Counted from the stretch's first letter, positions 9,967 through 21,735 are shown. The stretch: 64,000 bases of DNA from Arenicola marina (GCA_964019135.1 OZ025265.1:20249143-20313142); one strand, 5' to 3'. Notes: generated by a model not told the origin, from the letters alone. A program made the numbers and translations.

Positions 9967-12900
9967 GTAAGAACGCGGTATTTCGCTGAATCGTTAATGG
10001 CATTTGATTGACAGGATGTTAAACGGCTAAAACAATCATTCACGAATAGCGTCGAATACATCCGCACCACACTCAAGCGAACGACGCCTTCATAAGATTT
10101 ACATAGATCGTTACACTGTCCCAACAAGACATCTTCGAACCGATCGCCTGTCCCAACAGGGAATCTTTACTTTCTACACGGGGCCTCTTAAAATGCCCTC
10201 CCCCCCCCACTCCCCCACAACTCCACCCCCGAGCGTTAAGGGTACCAGTTACCCAGGTAACAAATTCACGTGGCCACCACATGGCACGTATTGTCCTGAC
10301 CACGCTCACGCCATGGCAACCAGATCAATTGATGATGTGACAATTAAAACAAGAGATATTCGACCATAGGTCGAGGACGAAAATCCATAAGTACATTTGG
10401 AAGCTGTAATAATGGCGACGTTACGAGTCGTCAGGGCCAATTTCGGCTAAAGGACCTTATAGGGGCAATTTCGGCTAAATGCTGCCTTCGACAGGCAGTG
10501 TGGCACTGTAGGCGGAGCTTAAATGGACATCCAGTTTGAAGCCAAGAGCGCTTCTCTTGAAGCAATATTAACGGTACTTTCGTACCTTTTATTTATTATG
10601 TCTTCGTGACTTCACGAACTTTATTTGACGATCACGACAATATTCGCGATGGCTTCTATTTTGTTAAATATACCTACTTACGAAATCATGGGTGAACTCA
10701 TGAACTTATGGGTCATGGTAGCTATTGCCAAATTAGCTGAACATCAAGCAGGCCCAAACTTTCGTAGGAGCACGTAAGCTATGATGTTGACGCAAACTTA
10801 GCCCCCTCGCCATAAGGTGTCTCTGAAGATGACGTGTTTAAGTGAACATGAAATTTTGTTCTCAAGAGCGATTGCTTGACTCATTATGTATGGCGCTACG
10901 AATTTTACTTTTTATCTAATTATACGTCATCGTGACGTGACATGACGTTATTTGACGTTCGCGAATATGCTCAAGATGGCTTCTATTTCTTTAATCAAAG
11001 TGGCTGAAAATAAAGCAAACCCAACATTTCGTAGGAGCACGTTAGCTATGACGTCATTTTTGACGCATTCTTATCCCCTGCGCCAAAAAAGTTACACACG
11101 GCACAAACTGTCCCTGAACACGACCTGCAACGTCAAGCGACCCGAAAGTCGCCATACCTTATAATAGTTGAGTAATAGCTTACGTAAGATGTGTGACATC
11201 ATGACGTCATAGTGACGTTATGACGTGACGCATGACAACGTCCAAGTGGCAATAGGCCAAGGGTTACTGCCCCAACTTATTCGATTAAAGAGCTGGGCGA
11301 GAGAAAGGATAGTCCTTCAGCTATGGCTTGACGAAATGGCCAAAAGTTGCATTAGTTCATCATTGCGGAGACACGGAGACCTAGGACAAGAACAAAGAAC
11401 ACTGCAGGCGAAGTGATATAGCAACTCATTTGTTTCTTTTACTAGTTCTCTGAAGATCAATGGTCCCTACCATTTGGCGTAAAGATCACAGCTCTGGCAT
11501 ATTTTTCTTAATTTTGACGTTGTTTTAAAGATGGACACAATCTCCATTCACTCATCATTGGCGGCCCCGCAAAGGTGTCGTCCCACTTCGAAGCGCTTTA
11601 GCGCCATAACTGAGCAACATCCGCCTGATTGAAGCATTAAGTGATCTGTAGATGCTTATTGGTAACTGGTTGGCGAAAAAATTGCACTTTTAGCATTTTT
11701 ATCTGATTTTTGACGATTTTTCTTTTAATGGCAAGAATCTGTATGTTTATCATTAGGCCAGTGGTTTCGTTGCCATGGAAACAAAAAGTAATATAGAAAT
11801 CGCCGTGTTTTTCTTATAACTTGCTTTAAGGAGCGAAGTTGGGGCCGCGGAACCAGGCTAAAGTAAAGGTCGCGATTGCGTCAGCTCAAAACTTGTGGCG
11901 CCATCTTGTATCACAAATGGGAAAACTGCGGCATATGGCTCAGTATAATTATGGCAAATTATTATAGATACTAGCAGCAGCCTATTAGTGGCGGATAGGG
12001 GGGGGGGGGCGAGTAGGGGGGTTATAAAGATCGCTCACGCATTCTTGAGCGAGGCTGCCTGTTTTGAATGCAAAACTGATGCCCCCCCCCCCCCCCCCCC
12101 AAAAAGTAAAATACTGTGTAAGCAAAATAGGTGGCCCAACGGTCCCCGACAGGCCCTGGCACTCGCTTAGCTTTCAAATAATGACAGGTCATTGAGGGAA
12201 ATACACGTGGCCTCTCGCTTCTGGTGTCCTATATCGAGGACACCAGCATAAGGACGAAAGTTCCCATATTCTAATTAATATTTCAGAATTGACAAAGTAC
12301 GTTCGATTTGGCAGATAATATCAGAAGAAAACGCCATAAACAGAAATGTGCTTACTATGTGCTTCAGTAAGTTGTTGGTTACATTCCTCAGAGTGGGTGC
12401 CACGGTACAGCAAACCCTTCGGTGAATGTCAAATGTCCCATGCGAATTGAAGGCTTTCTGGGCAACGCAAAATTGAGTCCTTTGCTAGTAATATTCAGAA
12501 GGGTCCGTTTGAACGATAAATAGACGTGACGGGTTGTAGATATTTGTTACATTACAGCAGGTAGGCCAGACTCAAACGTCCTATATATAAGACGCTAGAA
12601 ACAAATGGGTTAACAGTAGACCACGTGACATGCAGGTAGTTATGAGGATCGCTCTACGCATTCTTGAGCACCCCCCCCCCCACCCACAACAACAAAAAAC
12701 AGAGAAAAAAACATTCACAGACAGGTATATTTCATTTCATATTCATATGGAACTTGAACATCCTATATATAGGACGCTAGGAACAAATCGGTACAGTAGA
12801 CGCCGTGCACACCACGTGACATACACGTGGTCGATCGGCAACAAAAGAACCCTAAACTAAGCTTTGATGACATTTTTGGTTACAGTTGGGTAGGATTAGG

Positions 12901-13440
12901 CTACCTTCATAGGATAACATCTACATGAGGAGAGGTTTCGAACCAGGGTGAAGAGTCCCTTAGATTTGGTCTTAACATTTTATTTAGGGGTAATTTGGTG
13001 CAAAAGGGGTGGAATTTGTTTCATTATTATTTGTTCATCCTTATTGGTTAAGCTTACGAGATAATAAAGAGTTAAGGGTGTGTAAGTGATTCTAAACCGG
13101 TAATAGCCAGTTAAAATGTATCTTTCATATAGGTTATATTTCTTAGGGTTGCCGCCCGAAGAAACCAAATGCAATGAAAAAGGCTTTGACCATTTTATGA
13201 AGTTTTGATTTATTCATTAATTCAGTAAGTTTTTTTCTAAGATATTTAAATGTCTTCAGACGCATAGCTTACCGCTTTATATTCAAATGGACATCAATTA
13301 GAAACGCATATCTGCTATTATTATCCGTTATGCTGATGACATGTAGCGTTGAGACTCACAGTTGTAATAATAGTTTAAATGATACTTGATCAATAAAGTT
13401 TAAAGGCTGTTATCCGTGTCAGCATTTAACGCTGTGCTAC
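9967..13440. other. non-coding stretch with weak tandem duplications
   Basis: No supported gene. A diverged direct repeat pairs about 10645-10800 with 10965-11080 (shared core TTTCGTAGGAGCACGT). A second pairs about 12575-12640 with 12755-12835 (shared core CCTATATATA and CACGTGACAT). Homopolymer C/G runs lie near 10200, 12000 and 12083. Confidence 0.5.
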
Positions 13441-13457
13441 CTTTCCCTTTGTTACAG

Positions 13458-13497
13458 ATACATTGATATCGCTCTCCCACACATGGTAGAATGTCTG
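13458..13497 (+). CDS. weak candidate small exon
   Basis: It is bounded by tttgttacag and CTG|GTAAGT, both good consensus sites. Only one frame is open (YIDIALPHMVECL), and that frame does not match the phase needed by the exon at 16050. It may be spurious. Confidence 0.2.
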
Positions 13498-13829
13498 GTA
13501 AGTATAGCTTAGAAGCTTCCATAATCTGTCTGAAGTAAATTAAAAATTTGCGATTTTGTTTTTAATTTATTTGTATTTAACTATAAAATAGAAAACATAT
13601 TACTATGCTGGTTAGGTGGTGCCCATATATATTATTATATCGTTTTCCTCTCTGGGTTTAAGTTAAGTTAGGGCATCTGGCGAGAGATCCACCAACCGTT
13701 GCTCGGTTTAGTTTATTACATTTAACCTAGTTGTCTGCATATGGCATGCCCAATAATGTACACAACAATGTGAAATAGAGAAGGGGAAAAGCAGCATGGT
13801 AACAGCAAGATATTTACGGTGAAAGACAA

Positions 13830-14240
13830 GAGGCAATACATACCGGTGGAACGACAGCAGCGAGTGGATGCGAGAGACAGTGAGTGAAAGAGGGGAGTTA
13901 GAGGGAGAGTCAGAGAGAGAGGGCAAGAGGGCGTTGTAGAGAGCGAAGGCGGAGAGCGAATCAGATAGAGAGAGCGTGAGGATGGAGTTTTAAAGAAAAG
14001 TGGTGGAGAGAGAATCAGATAGAGGGAGAGAGCGAGAGGGGAATGGGAAAAAACGAAGGAGGAGAGAGAAGCAGGTAGATTTAGCGTGAGGAAAGAATTG
14101 TAAAGAGCAGAGGTGGACAGAGAATCAGGTAGAGAGAGAGCTAGGAGGGAATGGCAAAAAGCGAAGGAGGAGAGAGAAGCAGGTAGAGATAGCGCAATGA
14201 GGGAGTTGTAAAGAGCAGAGGCGGAGAAAGAAGAGCAAAC
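13830..14240. repeat. purine-rich GA repeat region
   Basis: It is made of diverged copies of a GAGAGAGAAnCAGnTAGAGAG-like unit spread over about 400 bp, with nearly all purine on the + strand. Confidence 0.7.
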
Positions 14241-14829
14241 AAGTTGTGCTTGCAGAGATCAATGTAGAAACAGAGCGTGACAGGCGGAGACATGTGAAGA
14301 AGCACACACAAAGTATTATCGGGATAATGGAAATGTGAGAAATGTGACAGGCAGCTACTGCGCTAACCACTGCACCATGGTGATATTAAATATAACGATG
14401 GGAAATATGACTAACTCGTTTTTTAACAGCGATGCCTTACTGTCGATGCTTGACGTTTTTCCTAAAAAAATATCGGTATTTTCATTGTGCCTTTGTACTC
14501 AATTGGTCATTGCATGCACGACTTTTTATTATGCTTATGGCCAAATGTATAATTCACTATGTCGATTAATTTTAATTGAACTAAAATTGATTGTTGTATC
14601 ATTCGCCCGGTGCGAGTAATATGTGAGCTTATTAATTGATCGATTGTGCAGTTGTATCATCCGCACGGTGCGAGTAATATGTGAGCTTTAGTATAACAAT
14701 GATTCGCTTCACAGTTAGTCAATATCCCAGGGCGGATCGATCCAGGGGCGGCCCCCCTTTTATGGCCAAAATTATTGGTCCTCCAAAACACCGCTATATA
14801 TATAGACCAAACTGCAGCCTGTTTCAGCC

Positions 14830-15480
14830 CTCAATCGGCCTCACCCCTCCCTCGGCCTCGGCCCCGATGCCTCATCTATTGATCCGGCCCCGGCCTCGCC
14901 CCTCCCCCCGCCTCGGCCCCGATGCCTCATCTATAGGTCCGGCCCCGGCCTCGCCCCACCCCCGGCCTCGGCCCAGATGCCTCATCCCCCGGCCTCGGCC
15001 CCGATGCCTCATCTATAGGTGCGGCCCCGCCCTCGCCTCTCCCCCGGCCTCGGCCCCGATGCTTCATCTATAGGTGCGGCCCCGCCCTCGCCTCTCCCCC
15101 GGCCTCGGCCCCGATGCCTCATCTATAGGTCCGGCCCCGGTCTCGCCCCACCCCCGGCCTCGGCCCAGATGCCTCATCTATAGGTCCGGCCCGGGCCTCG
15201 CCCCTTCCCCGGCCTCGCCCCGGTGCCTCATCTATAGGTCCGGCCCCATCCTCGCCCCACCCCCGGCCTCGCCCCGGTGCCTCATCTATAGGTCCGGCCC
15301 CATCCTCGCCCCACCCCCGGCCTCGGCCCAGATGCTTCATCTATAGGTCCGGCCCCATCCTCGCCCCACCCCCGGCCTCGGCCCCCATGCCTCATCTATA
15401 GGTCTGGCCCCGGCCTCGCCCCTCCCCCGGCCTCGCACCGATGCCTCATCTATAGGTCCGGCCCCGGCCTCGCCCCGATG
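14830..15480. repeat. 54-55 bp GC-rich minisatellite
   Basis: Units contain CATCTATAGGTCCGGCCCC followed by a C-rich half. The CTATAGG landmark recurs at 15013, 15068, 15123, 15178 and 15232. There are about 11 units, with variants. ORFs through it (Arg-Pro repeats) are artefacts. Confidence 0.88.
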
Positions 15481-16049
15481 CGTTATATAGCGAAGAAGTG
15501 TATTTAGGTTCTTAGAGTCTAATAATACATTTTTAAGACTAGGGCATGTTCTTACGAATCTTGCATCTAGTGTGGGATCGTGTCGCTTTGTGTGTTTTTT
15601 GATTGCATAGTTGTTTCGTGCATTTAGCTGTCACAGTCAGTGTCGAAAAAATTTCCCGAAAGGATTTTGAAAATCATAATGCAGGACTGGTGAAAAATTT
15701 CTGTATAAGCAGCTTAAACTTGCACTTCGAGATGATAGTTGCAACACGTGCACCAAAATGTTAATAGTTATAAATATTATGGCCTTCGGTTTGTGTTCTT
15801 GCACGCAAAATCGACATTCAAAAATAGCAAAAAAACTAGATATCCTACTTTAAATGAAGGAATCATCTATTACACTCATCTAGTTTGTCTTGAAATTGAG
15901 TTCGTGTCTATTTTACGTCGTTTTTGTTCCCTCTTAAAGCTTTTCATGCAAAACAAAATTCACCTACATTAGTATTTTCAAAGAAATATCTTGGAAGCAT
16001 AATCTGACATAAAATGTGTGTAATCGGCCATTAATTCTTTTTCTTTCAG

Positions 16050-16156
16050 CAGTAACGTCTACCATTGGCTTCGTCACATCAGCCGCTACCCTTATTAGCA
16101 TAAGTTGTTGTATAGCATGCTGGTGTTCCCGAAGGAAGCGTCGATTAGCGAGTCAG
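16050..16156 (+). CDS. transmembrane exon of a small single-pass protein
   Basis: It is bounded by acceptor ttctttcag and donor CAG|GTAATT. After two leading bases it reads a hydrophobic segment (GFVTSAATLISISCCIACWC) followed by a stop-transfer cluster SRRKRRLASQ, and ends in phase 0. The next exon continues in phase 0. The layout is an extracellular side, one helix and a basic inner flank. The upstream exon or exons, which must end in phase 1, were not found. Confidence 0.6.
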
Positions 16157-16184
16157 GTAATTTTTGTGAATTCTAATGTTATGC

Positions 16185-16612
16185 TTAATTAAACTTGCAT
16201 ATCGAACTCTTTCCCGTTAAAGCTAAGCCCAGGCGACATATATATATAACAATTTGCCGAAAACTTTTTTTTTCTTTCTATAAATTCACAAACCTAATAA
16301 ACATCGCCATTTCGGCTGTGATGTCGCAAACGGCGCGTGTCTATCCCGGGACACCACGGCACTATGTCGCGGTACTGTCACTTATACCAAAGCATCGCGA
16401 AGCACACAAACTGATGACGTTTACCACTAAAATAAAAACTTGTGGTAAATTTATATCACAGTTAAGGCTAAGAGACTCCATCTAGCAGCCTGGCATGCGT
16501 GGAATATAGACAAAAGACATTTTTGATGATTCAATCACTCTTATTTGTGATTTGACTTCTTTAGTTTTGGCGGGAAAGAGTTCGATATACGCAACTTTAA
16601 CTTAGTCAGCCG
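16185..16612. mobile_element. MITE copy 1, TTAA-flanked inverted-repeat element
   Basis: It begins TTAAACTTGCATATCGAACT, then CTTTCCCG. It ends TTTTGGCGGGAAAGAGTTCG and ...GCAACTTTAA in inverted orientation. It matches two other copies at 53.2 and 55.5 kb, lies in an intron and has no ORF of its own. The TTAA ends suggest a piggyBac-type element, which is inference. Confidence 0.7.
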
Positions 16613-16636
16613 GAAACAACACGCATTCGTGAAAAT

Positions 16637-16895
16637 ATGTACCACACGCCAAGGGATGGGCTGAACGAATCCATAAAATATGTACCACACGCCAAGGGAT
16701 GGGCTGAACGAATCCATAAAATATGTACCACACGCCAAGGGATGGGCTGAACGAATCCATAAAATATGTACCACACGCCAAGGGATGGGCTGAACGAATC
16801 CATAAAATATGTACCACACGCCAAGGGATGGGCTGAACGAATCCATAAAATATGTACCACACGCCAAGGGATGGGCTGAACGAATCCATAAAATT
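16637..16895. repeat. 43-bp minisatellite, six near-identical copies
   Basis: The unit begins ATGTACCACACGCCAAGGGA. Copies start at 16637, 16680, 16723, 16766, 16809 and 16852 with almost no divergence, so the expansion is recent. Reverse-strand ORFs with a repeated SFSPSLGVWYIFYG peptide are by-products of it. Confidence 0.95.
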
Positions 16896-17129
16896 TGTTG
16901 TTTATCGGATTTAAGCTATAAAGGTGATTAATAAATAATAAGTTACATTGGCTATGAAACAAACATATCTTTACATCATGGTCTTTCAAGTGAGGTTTGT
17001 TTTGTGGTGCTCCATTGTGACGTCACCGTGAAATCTCTGATCAGGGTGAGTTGACACTGATTTTTGGCACTCCATTGTGACGGCAAAAAGGAGTGACAAT
17101 TTGATGTATTCCTGTTACATAGGTCTGCC

Positions 17130-17135
17130 CCCTCC

Positions 17136-17166
<31 letters not shown>

Positions 17167-17170
17167 ACGC
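17130..17170. repeat. poly-C and (CA)n microsatellite
   Basis: A C homopolymer is followed directly by a CA dinucleotide run. Confidence 0.9.
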
Positions 17171-17228
17171 ACACTTGCCTTTCTGTTAATGTGATAATAT
17201 TTCTTTTGGGCCTTTTGTATATATGTAG

Positions 17229-17558
17229 ATGGTTAGCCCCAGCGTCATTGTTGTCACCACGCCAACCGCTCGTCAACCCGAAAGCCGTACGCCCCATCAA
17301 GGCCAAGTCACAAGTCATGTAGGTCAACCTCGGAACAGGACGTTCCTGCCACCACCAGAGGGCATTGCCAATGTTAGCCAAATATACTCCCAACTAAATC
17401 GACGTGTCGGCCGGCCGGAGATGGCGGCATCGTCATCTTCAGTCGGGGACGACCCCAATCTGCCCTCATATGATGACGTCATGAAACCTCCGCCTTCCTA
17501 TGGGGAACCTGAATGCGAAGCTAAATCAAATTCAGTCGGTGTGAACGATGTCACTTGA
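17229..17558 (+). CDS. cytoplasmic exon with LPxY and PPxY motifs
   Basis: This terminal exon follows acceptor atatgtag and joins the TM exon in phase 0. It encodes 109 residues that are Pro/Ser-rich and likely disordered. It carries LPPPEG, LPSYDDVM and PPPSYGEP, that is an LPxY and a PPSY motif of the kind bound by WW domains of NEDD4-type ubiquitin ligases. The overall plan (one helix, short Pro-rich tail with PY motifs) is shared by Shisa-, WBP1/VOPP1- and NDFIP-like adaptors. I cannot assign it to one of these without the ectodomain. Confidence 0.65.
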   Translation: MVSPSVIVVTTPTARQPESRTPHQGQVTSHVGQPRNRTFLPPPEGIANVSQIYSQLNRRVGRPEMAASSSSVGDDPNLPSYDDVMKPPPSYGEPECEAKSNSVGVNDVT

Positions 17559-17759
17559 ACAACCAACCCTCCTTGTCGCCCCTCCCATTGCCTTCTGTGA
17601 TATTGTAAGTTGTTCGTGAGCAAATTGCAAGGGTGATATTTGTCATTGATTTAAGATGGTCATTGTTTCTCATCCTATCTTTAGTCAGCTCATTTTACAT
17701 CTGTATGCATGATATATGGTCCTAATGCCGCGACTATGAAGAAAGACCCAGCGGGCTGA

Positions 17760-17785
17760 AATGATGGGGGGGGGGGGGGGGGGCT
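17760..17785. repeat. poly-G tract
   Basis: A run of about 18 G residues lies in the 3' flank of the small membrane protein gene. Confidence 0.9.
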
Positions 17786-18252
17786 GAGGGGTGCCCCAGT
17801 TCTGAGGCTGTGTGGGACGGGCAAAAATGTGACAGACGGGCCCAGTCTGATATTTGCCCGTGCTACCGCCACATAACTGGGCCTAGGGGGCGGGAGGGCG
17901 TTAACCGCTCTGCGCCGCGTGTATGTAGTTCTCTCTTTGAGACGCGTGTTTACGCTTTCACCAGTAATTGTAATTGTTCCAGATTTGTGTGCTAGTATTG
18001 TACGAGCTTATATATAGCTTATATATATCATGGACTCTGACTTTGCTCCGTCGCTCGTTTAAATTGCATCTGCTCTCTACGCAAAGCCAATTAATATGCG
18101 CCAATACTTCAAAGAGTATATATAATATAATTATATTACATTCTTTGAATACGTCCTCTGCCTTGTACCGTATCATTTGATGTTTCTTGTGGGATTTTTT
18201 TGCGTACCGCTTGAGGTCGTCCTGCTATACCTATGGCAAGCTAGAGTGGTAT

Positions 18253-18378
18253 TTGCACATATGTCCCAATATTTGCACATATGTTCCAATATTTGCACAT
18301 ATGTTCCAATATTTGCACATATGTTCCAATATTTGCACATGTGTTCCAATATTTGCACATATGTTCCAATATTTGCAA
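18253..18378. repeat. 20-bp tandem repeat, about six copies
   Basis: The unit is ATTTGCACATATGTTCCAAT. The array is open on both strands, which produces unreal ORFs. The CATATG core makes each unit partly palindromic. Confidence 0.92.
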
Positions 18379-18496
18379 TATGTGCTGTTATGTCCAATTG
18401 CAAATGATTCGAAAATTAGTGAAACTGAATGAGACATAACGCTATCTGTGGTCCTGCTATACCTCGCTGTACGTAACCGGTTTTTGGTATTTTATC

Positions 18497-18502
18497 AATA
18501 AA
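18497..18502 (+). terminator. candidate poly(A) signal of the small membrane protein gene
   Basis: An AATAAA lies about 940 bases after the stop at 17558. It is plausible but distant. Confidence 0.3.
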
Positions 18503-18519
18503 TGACATTGCAAATGCCA

Positions 18520-19640
18520 GAAGTTTGTTATCGTGTAGCTTCTCGCACAAGCCGAACAAGTAACTGCATTCCCACACTCACACTCATGTTTAGAAATTCG
18601 GCCGGAATGTATATCTTGTATTTCTTTATTACAGTTATAGTCTCACTATAATATAATGTGTGTACAAAAAACGTGGTAACGTAACGTAATCAGACATGTA
18701 TTAAATATGTTGACAAATCCTTGTCTGTTCGCTACGTTTAATTTCCTGTGTTCTAATTTATATTTATATAAGTTAATTTGTTTGTATGTATTTCATTATA
18801 ATGGGAAACAGAGAAAACATTAGTTTTAATGCGTATCGCAATTACTACTAGACTGAAGTTGGGCGGGGATGCATTAACATATTAGAGGTGGTGACCAAAG
18901 TCAAAACTCGTTCATCCGAAGAATTGCGATAAGCCAAACAAATGCTTAATCGACACAGCTGTACGTGTAGCGAATTGCAAAATGTTAAGTCCCCCATTTA
19001 ATCCGACCTTTCTTTTGACACCGACACGGCTATTTAAATTGGCAAAAGCCTGTCGTTTTCTCTCGTTAGTCCGATTTGTCACTTGTGAAGCCAATCTGCG
19101 GTTTAACTTTCGTCTTTGGCGCCAAAATTAAGCCGATTGTATTGTTGTGTGATAACTGCATGGCCATGCATGAGCTCACTGATCGGTGTTGTTATCGCTG
19201 ATTATCGTCGACATCTAAAGACACGGTGTTCCTGTGATGTCGTGTTGTGTTGTACATAACAATTAGACACATAGAGGAAGGTGCTGTATATTGTAGCGCG
19301 AGGAATTAAGATGGCGATTAAAACTGACAGATGTTATTGTTTTTAATGGTCGACATGTAAAGACACGATGTCCCTGCGTTCAGGTGTACAATACACACAC
19401 TTCAACGATAGTTCATGCCGTAATCACGAAAAACAAATAGCGCTGCCTATAAATTGGTCGCCGAACCAACCTGAAAAACCAACTTCGACACAAATTTCTG
19501 AGAAAAAAAACGACACCGGACTTAGATAAAAAGCGACACGGAACGTCGTGAAAAATCGACATGTAGCACTGAGAATTTTCAAAAATCGACTCTGGATATA
19601 GTGGATCGCCCCCCCCCCCCCGTCCCTTCCAGACCCCTAC
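18520..19640. other. non-coding stretch
   Basis: Mostly AT-rich unique sequence with no supported gene. A short poly-C run lies just before the CENP-B-like ORF. Confidence 0.5.
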
Positions 19641-19650
19641 CCTTCGAACG

Positions 19651-20208
19651 ATGCCCAAGCGAACCGTTCGAGAACTGGGAATACCTTCCAATGCGTCCAC
19701 CAAGCGTCGTCCTGTTGAGCTGTCAGCTGGCCAGAAACGTGAGATATGCCTCTACAAGAATACACATCCCAATAAGACGCAAGTCGATATGGCCATACAT
19801 TTCACTTGTGTGTGGGGTATCTCAATCGGCAGGTCAACAATAAGCGAAATCCTCGGCAAAAAAGGCCAATGGCTTGCTGTCGCCAAAGATTCAGAAGATG
19901 TCCTCCGTATACGATCCGCCCAACACGCCTCAATGGAGAAAAGGCTCTTCACTTGGTTCAGCGATGCCAGATCCCAGGGCGCCACAATCACTGACGAAAT
20001 ACTCAAGACTAAAGCCAAAGTTATTGGTCAAGAACTCAGTGTCCCAGCTGATTTTAAGTACTCATCCGGGTGGTTGAGTCGCTTCAAGAAACGCTTCGAT
20101 TTCAAGCATTTCACCAAGCATGGTGAAGCTAGTTATAACGCCGACATGACTCCAGCCCAGACCGCGCGAATCCATGAGAATGATGACGACACACCAGCCT
20201 CCAAATGA
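19651..20208 (+). CDS. CENP-B/Tigger-type DNA-binding protein, transposase domain missing
   Basis: An intact 185-codon single-exon ORF. Residues about 17-70 form a pipsqueak-type helix-turn-helix (ELSAGQKREICLYKN ... STISEILGKKGQW). Residues about 85-155 form the CENP-B-type second helix-turn-helix (MEKRLFTWFSDARSQG ... SSGWLSRFKKRFDF). Both are the paired DNA-binding domains of pogo/Tigger transposases and of CENP-B and Jerky proteins. Family members normally continue with a DDE domain for another 300 or so residues. Here the ORF stops soon after the second HTH with an acidic tail. It is either a 3'-truncated transposon remnant or a captured DNA-binding gene. No flanking inverted repeats were found. 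Confidence 0.75.
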   Translation: MPKRTVRELGIPSNASTKRRPVELSAGQKREICLYKNTHPNKTQVDMAIHFTCVWGISIGRSTISEILGKKGQWLAVAKDSEDVLRIRSAQHASMEKRLFTWFSDARSQGATITDEILKTKAKVIGQELSVPADFKYSSGWLSRFKKRFDFKHFTKHGEASYNADMTPAQTARIHENDDDTPASK

Positions 20209-21589
20209 AGAGGCACGTATAAGGCAATCGGTTCTGTGTTGTGGTTTTTTGAGCGTAATGAAAACGTGTGTGCCAGGCATCGAAAAATCTCGTAGAATTT
20301 ATGAAACACCTACAACAGTACTTTGCAATTTTTTTAGTGGAACCAAATATGTCAGATCAAGTTGTTAATTTCAGCCGAAGGCAATCATAGCCATACCCAT
20401 GCAGGTGTCCCACTGTAAAGAGACTACCAAATACGACAACTAGTTAAGCAAGCTCACCTTCTGTAAATACTGATTTGAACGTTGACGAGTTCCGTATTTC
20501 AATGAAATACCCGTTGTATGATAATATCCGAATGAACTACTTAATTCCCACTAGCTATAGCTACTTGACCAAATAATATTATAAGAGTTTTTATTTGTCA
20601 TGACAACTGCATGAGGATAAACAATAGGTCGTTCTTCCATGTAAGGACGAACCATTGTTTCAGCATAGCTCATGTATTACTCATGCCTAACGTTTACTAC
20701 AGTAATACATTTCGTGCGCTCTAACATAGAAGATGAACCAAACAATATTTATTGTTCTTGGCGAGAGTTATGCAGAAAGCGTTCAACATGTATAAAAAAA
20801 GAGGTTAGATCAACCCTGCTTTCTCCAACTATTAAGGTTCGCTTCAGTTATTTGCATGTTATTTTGATGCTCTGTGTTTCTACGAAGGCCTGGCGCCTGA
20901 AGTTATCAATAAACTATCTATATCCAACTCAAATATAGCTGACATTTAACGTACCCATCTTGCCGTTGAAAATATTTTCTTTCTCTACATAGGGGTAATA
21001 TATATATTCCTAGGCATAATTATTACATCTTAGATTGGAGCTCTGGCACCTATATACATCTGTACCACATATCATACAAAAATATGTGTGTCATACTCCA
21101 CACCGCACATCACATACAATAACTTACAATGTTAATTACAAAAGTGCAAAATTGCACAGTTGTACCTGTTCGTTGCAGTTGTCAACGGATACTGACGTAC
21201 AATGTCCAACTTGGGCGGCACGTCGAAGTGTTCGACACAAGAATATTAATTGCGATCGAATTCCTCATCTTCGTGATCATATGGATAATAGTGTGATGAA
21301 TAGTTGACACGTTGCACCAATTTTTCAGATTTAGTGTAATAAAAAGCTACACTGCTTATATGAAATAGGCCGACTTTGATAATTGTTACATGGAAAGGTG
21401 ATACAGGCCGACTATTACAGAAATCTAGTGGGCGCGGGGCAGGGAGGGGGCAGTATAATGCCTGAGATAGCGGACATTGTTATGAAATCGATACCCGTAA
21501 AGAGTGGAAATGATTCGTCGTATTTCGTCGTACCCCACATGCAGAACTGATATTTACATCTACACCAACACTAAATTAGTAGAGCACGA

Positions 21590-21735
21590 CTGTGGGGAGG
21601 GGGGGGGGGGGCACTTATACAAATCTGGTTGGGGGGGGGGGGGGGTCTGTGGGTGCCCTTTATTTTTGCCTGAAGAGCGGACATCTATGATGAAAAACAT
21701 TCCCCTATAGAGCGGATATCTGAAAACTTGCGACG
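21590..21735 (+). repeat. dispersed G-tract repeat, copy 1
   Basis: It contains ATACAAATCTGG, long G runs, GAGCGGACATCTATGATGAA and CCCCTATAGAGCGGATAT. The same string of landmarks recurs near 52783-52985, and in inverse orientation near 55000-55250 and 58195-58480. Confidence 0.75.

Noticed and set aside
14335-14619. 94-codon ORF with hydrophobic segment as ectodomain of the small membrane protein
   Set aside because: It has no compatible donor in phase 1 and its composition is AT-driven.
14681-15346. Arg-Pro repeat ORFs
   Set aside because: They read straight through the 54-55 bp minisatellite. The unit length varies and the frame is incidental.
16541-16989. Three overlapping minus-strand ORFs with a repeated SFSPSLGVWYIFYG peptide
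   Set aside because: They come from the 43-bp array, which stays open in three frames because 43 is not a multiple of three and the unit has no stop in that direction.
18173-18437. Four ORFs on both strands
   Set aside because: They are products of the 20-bp ATTTGCACATATGTTCCAAT repeat.
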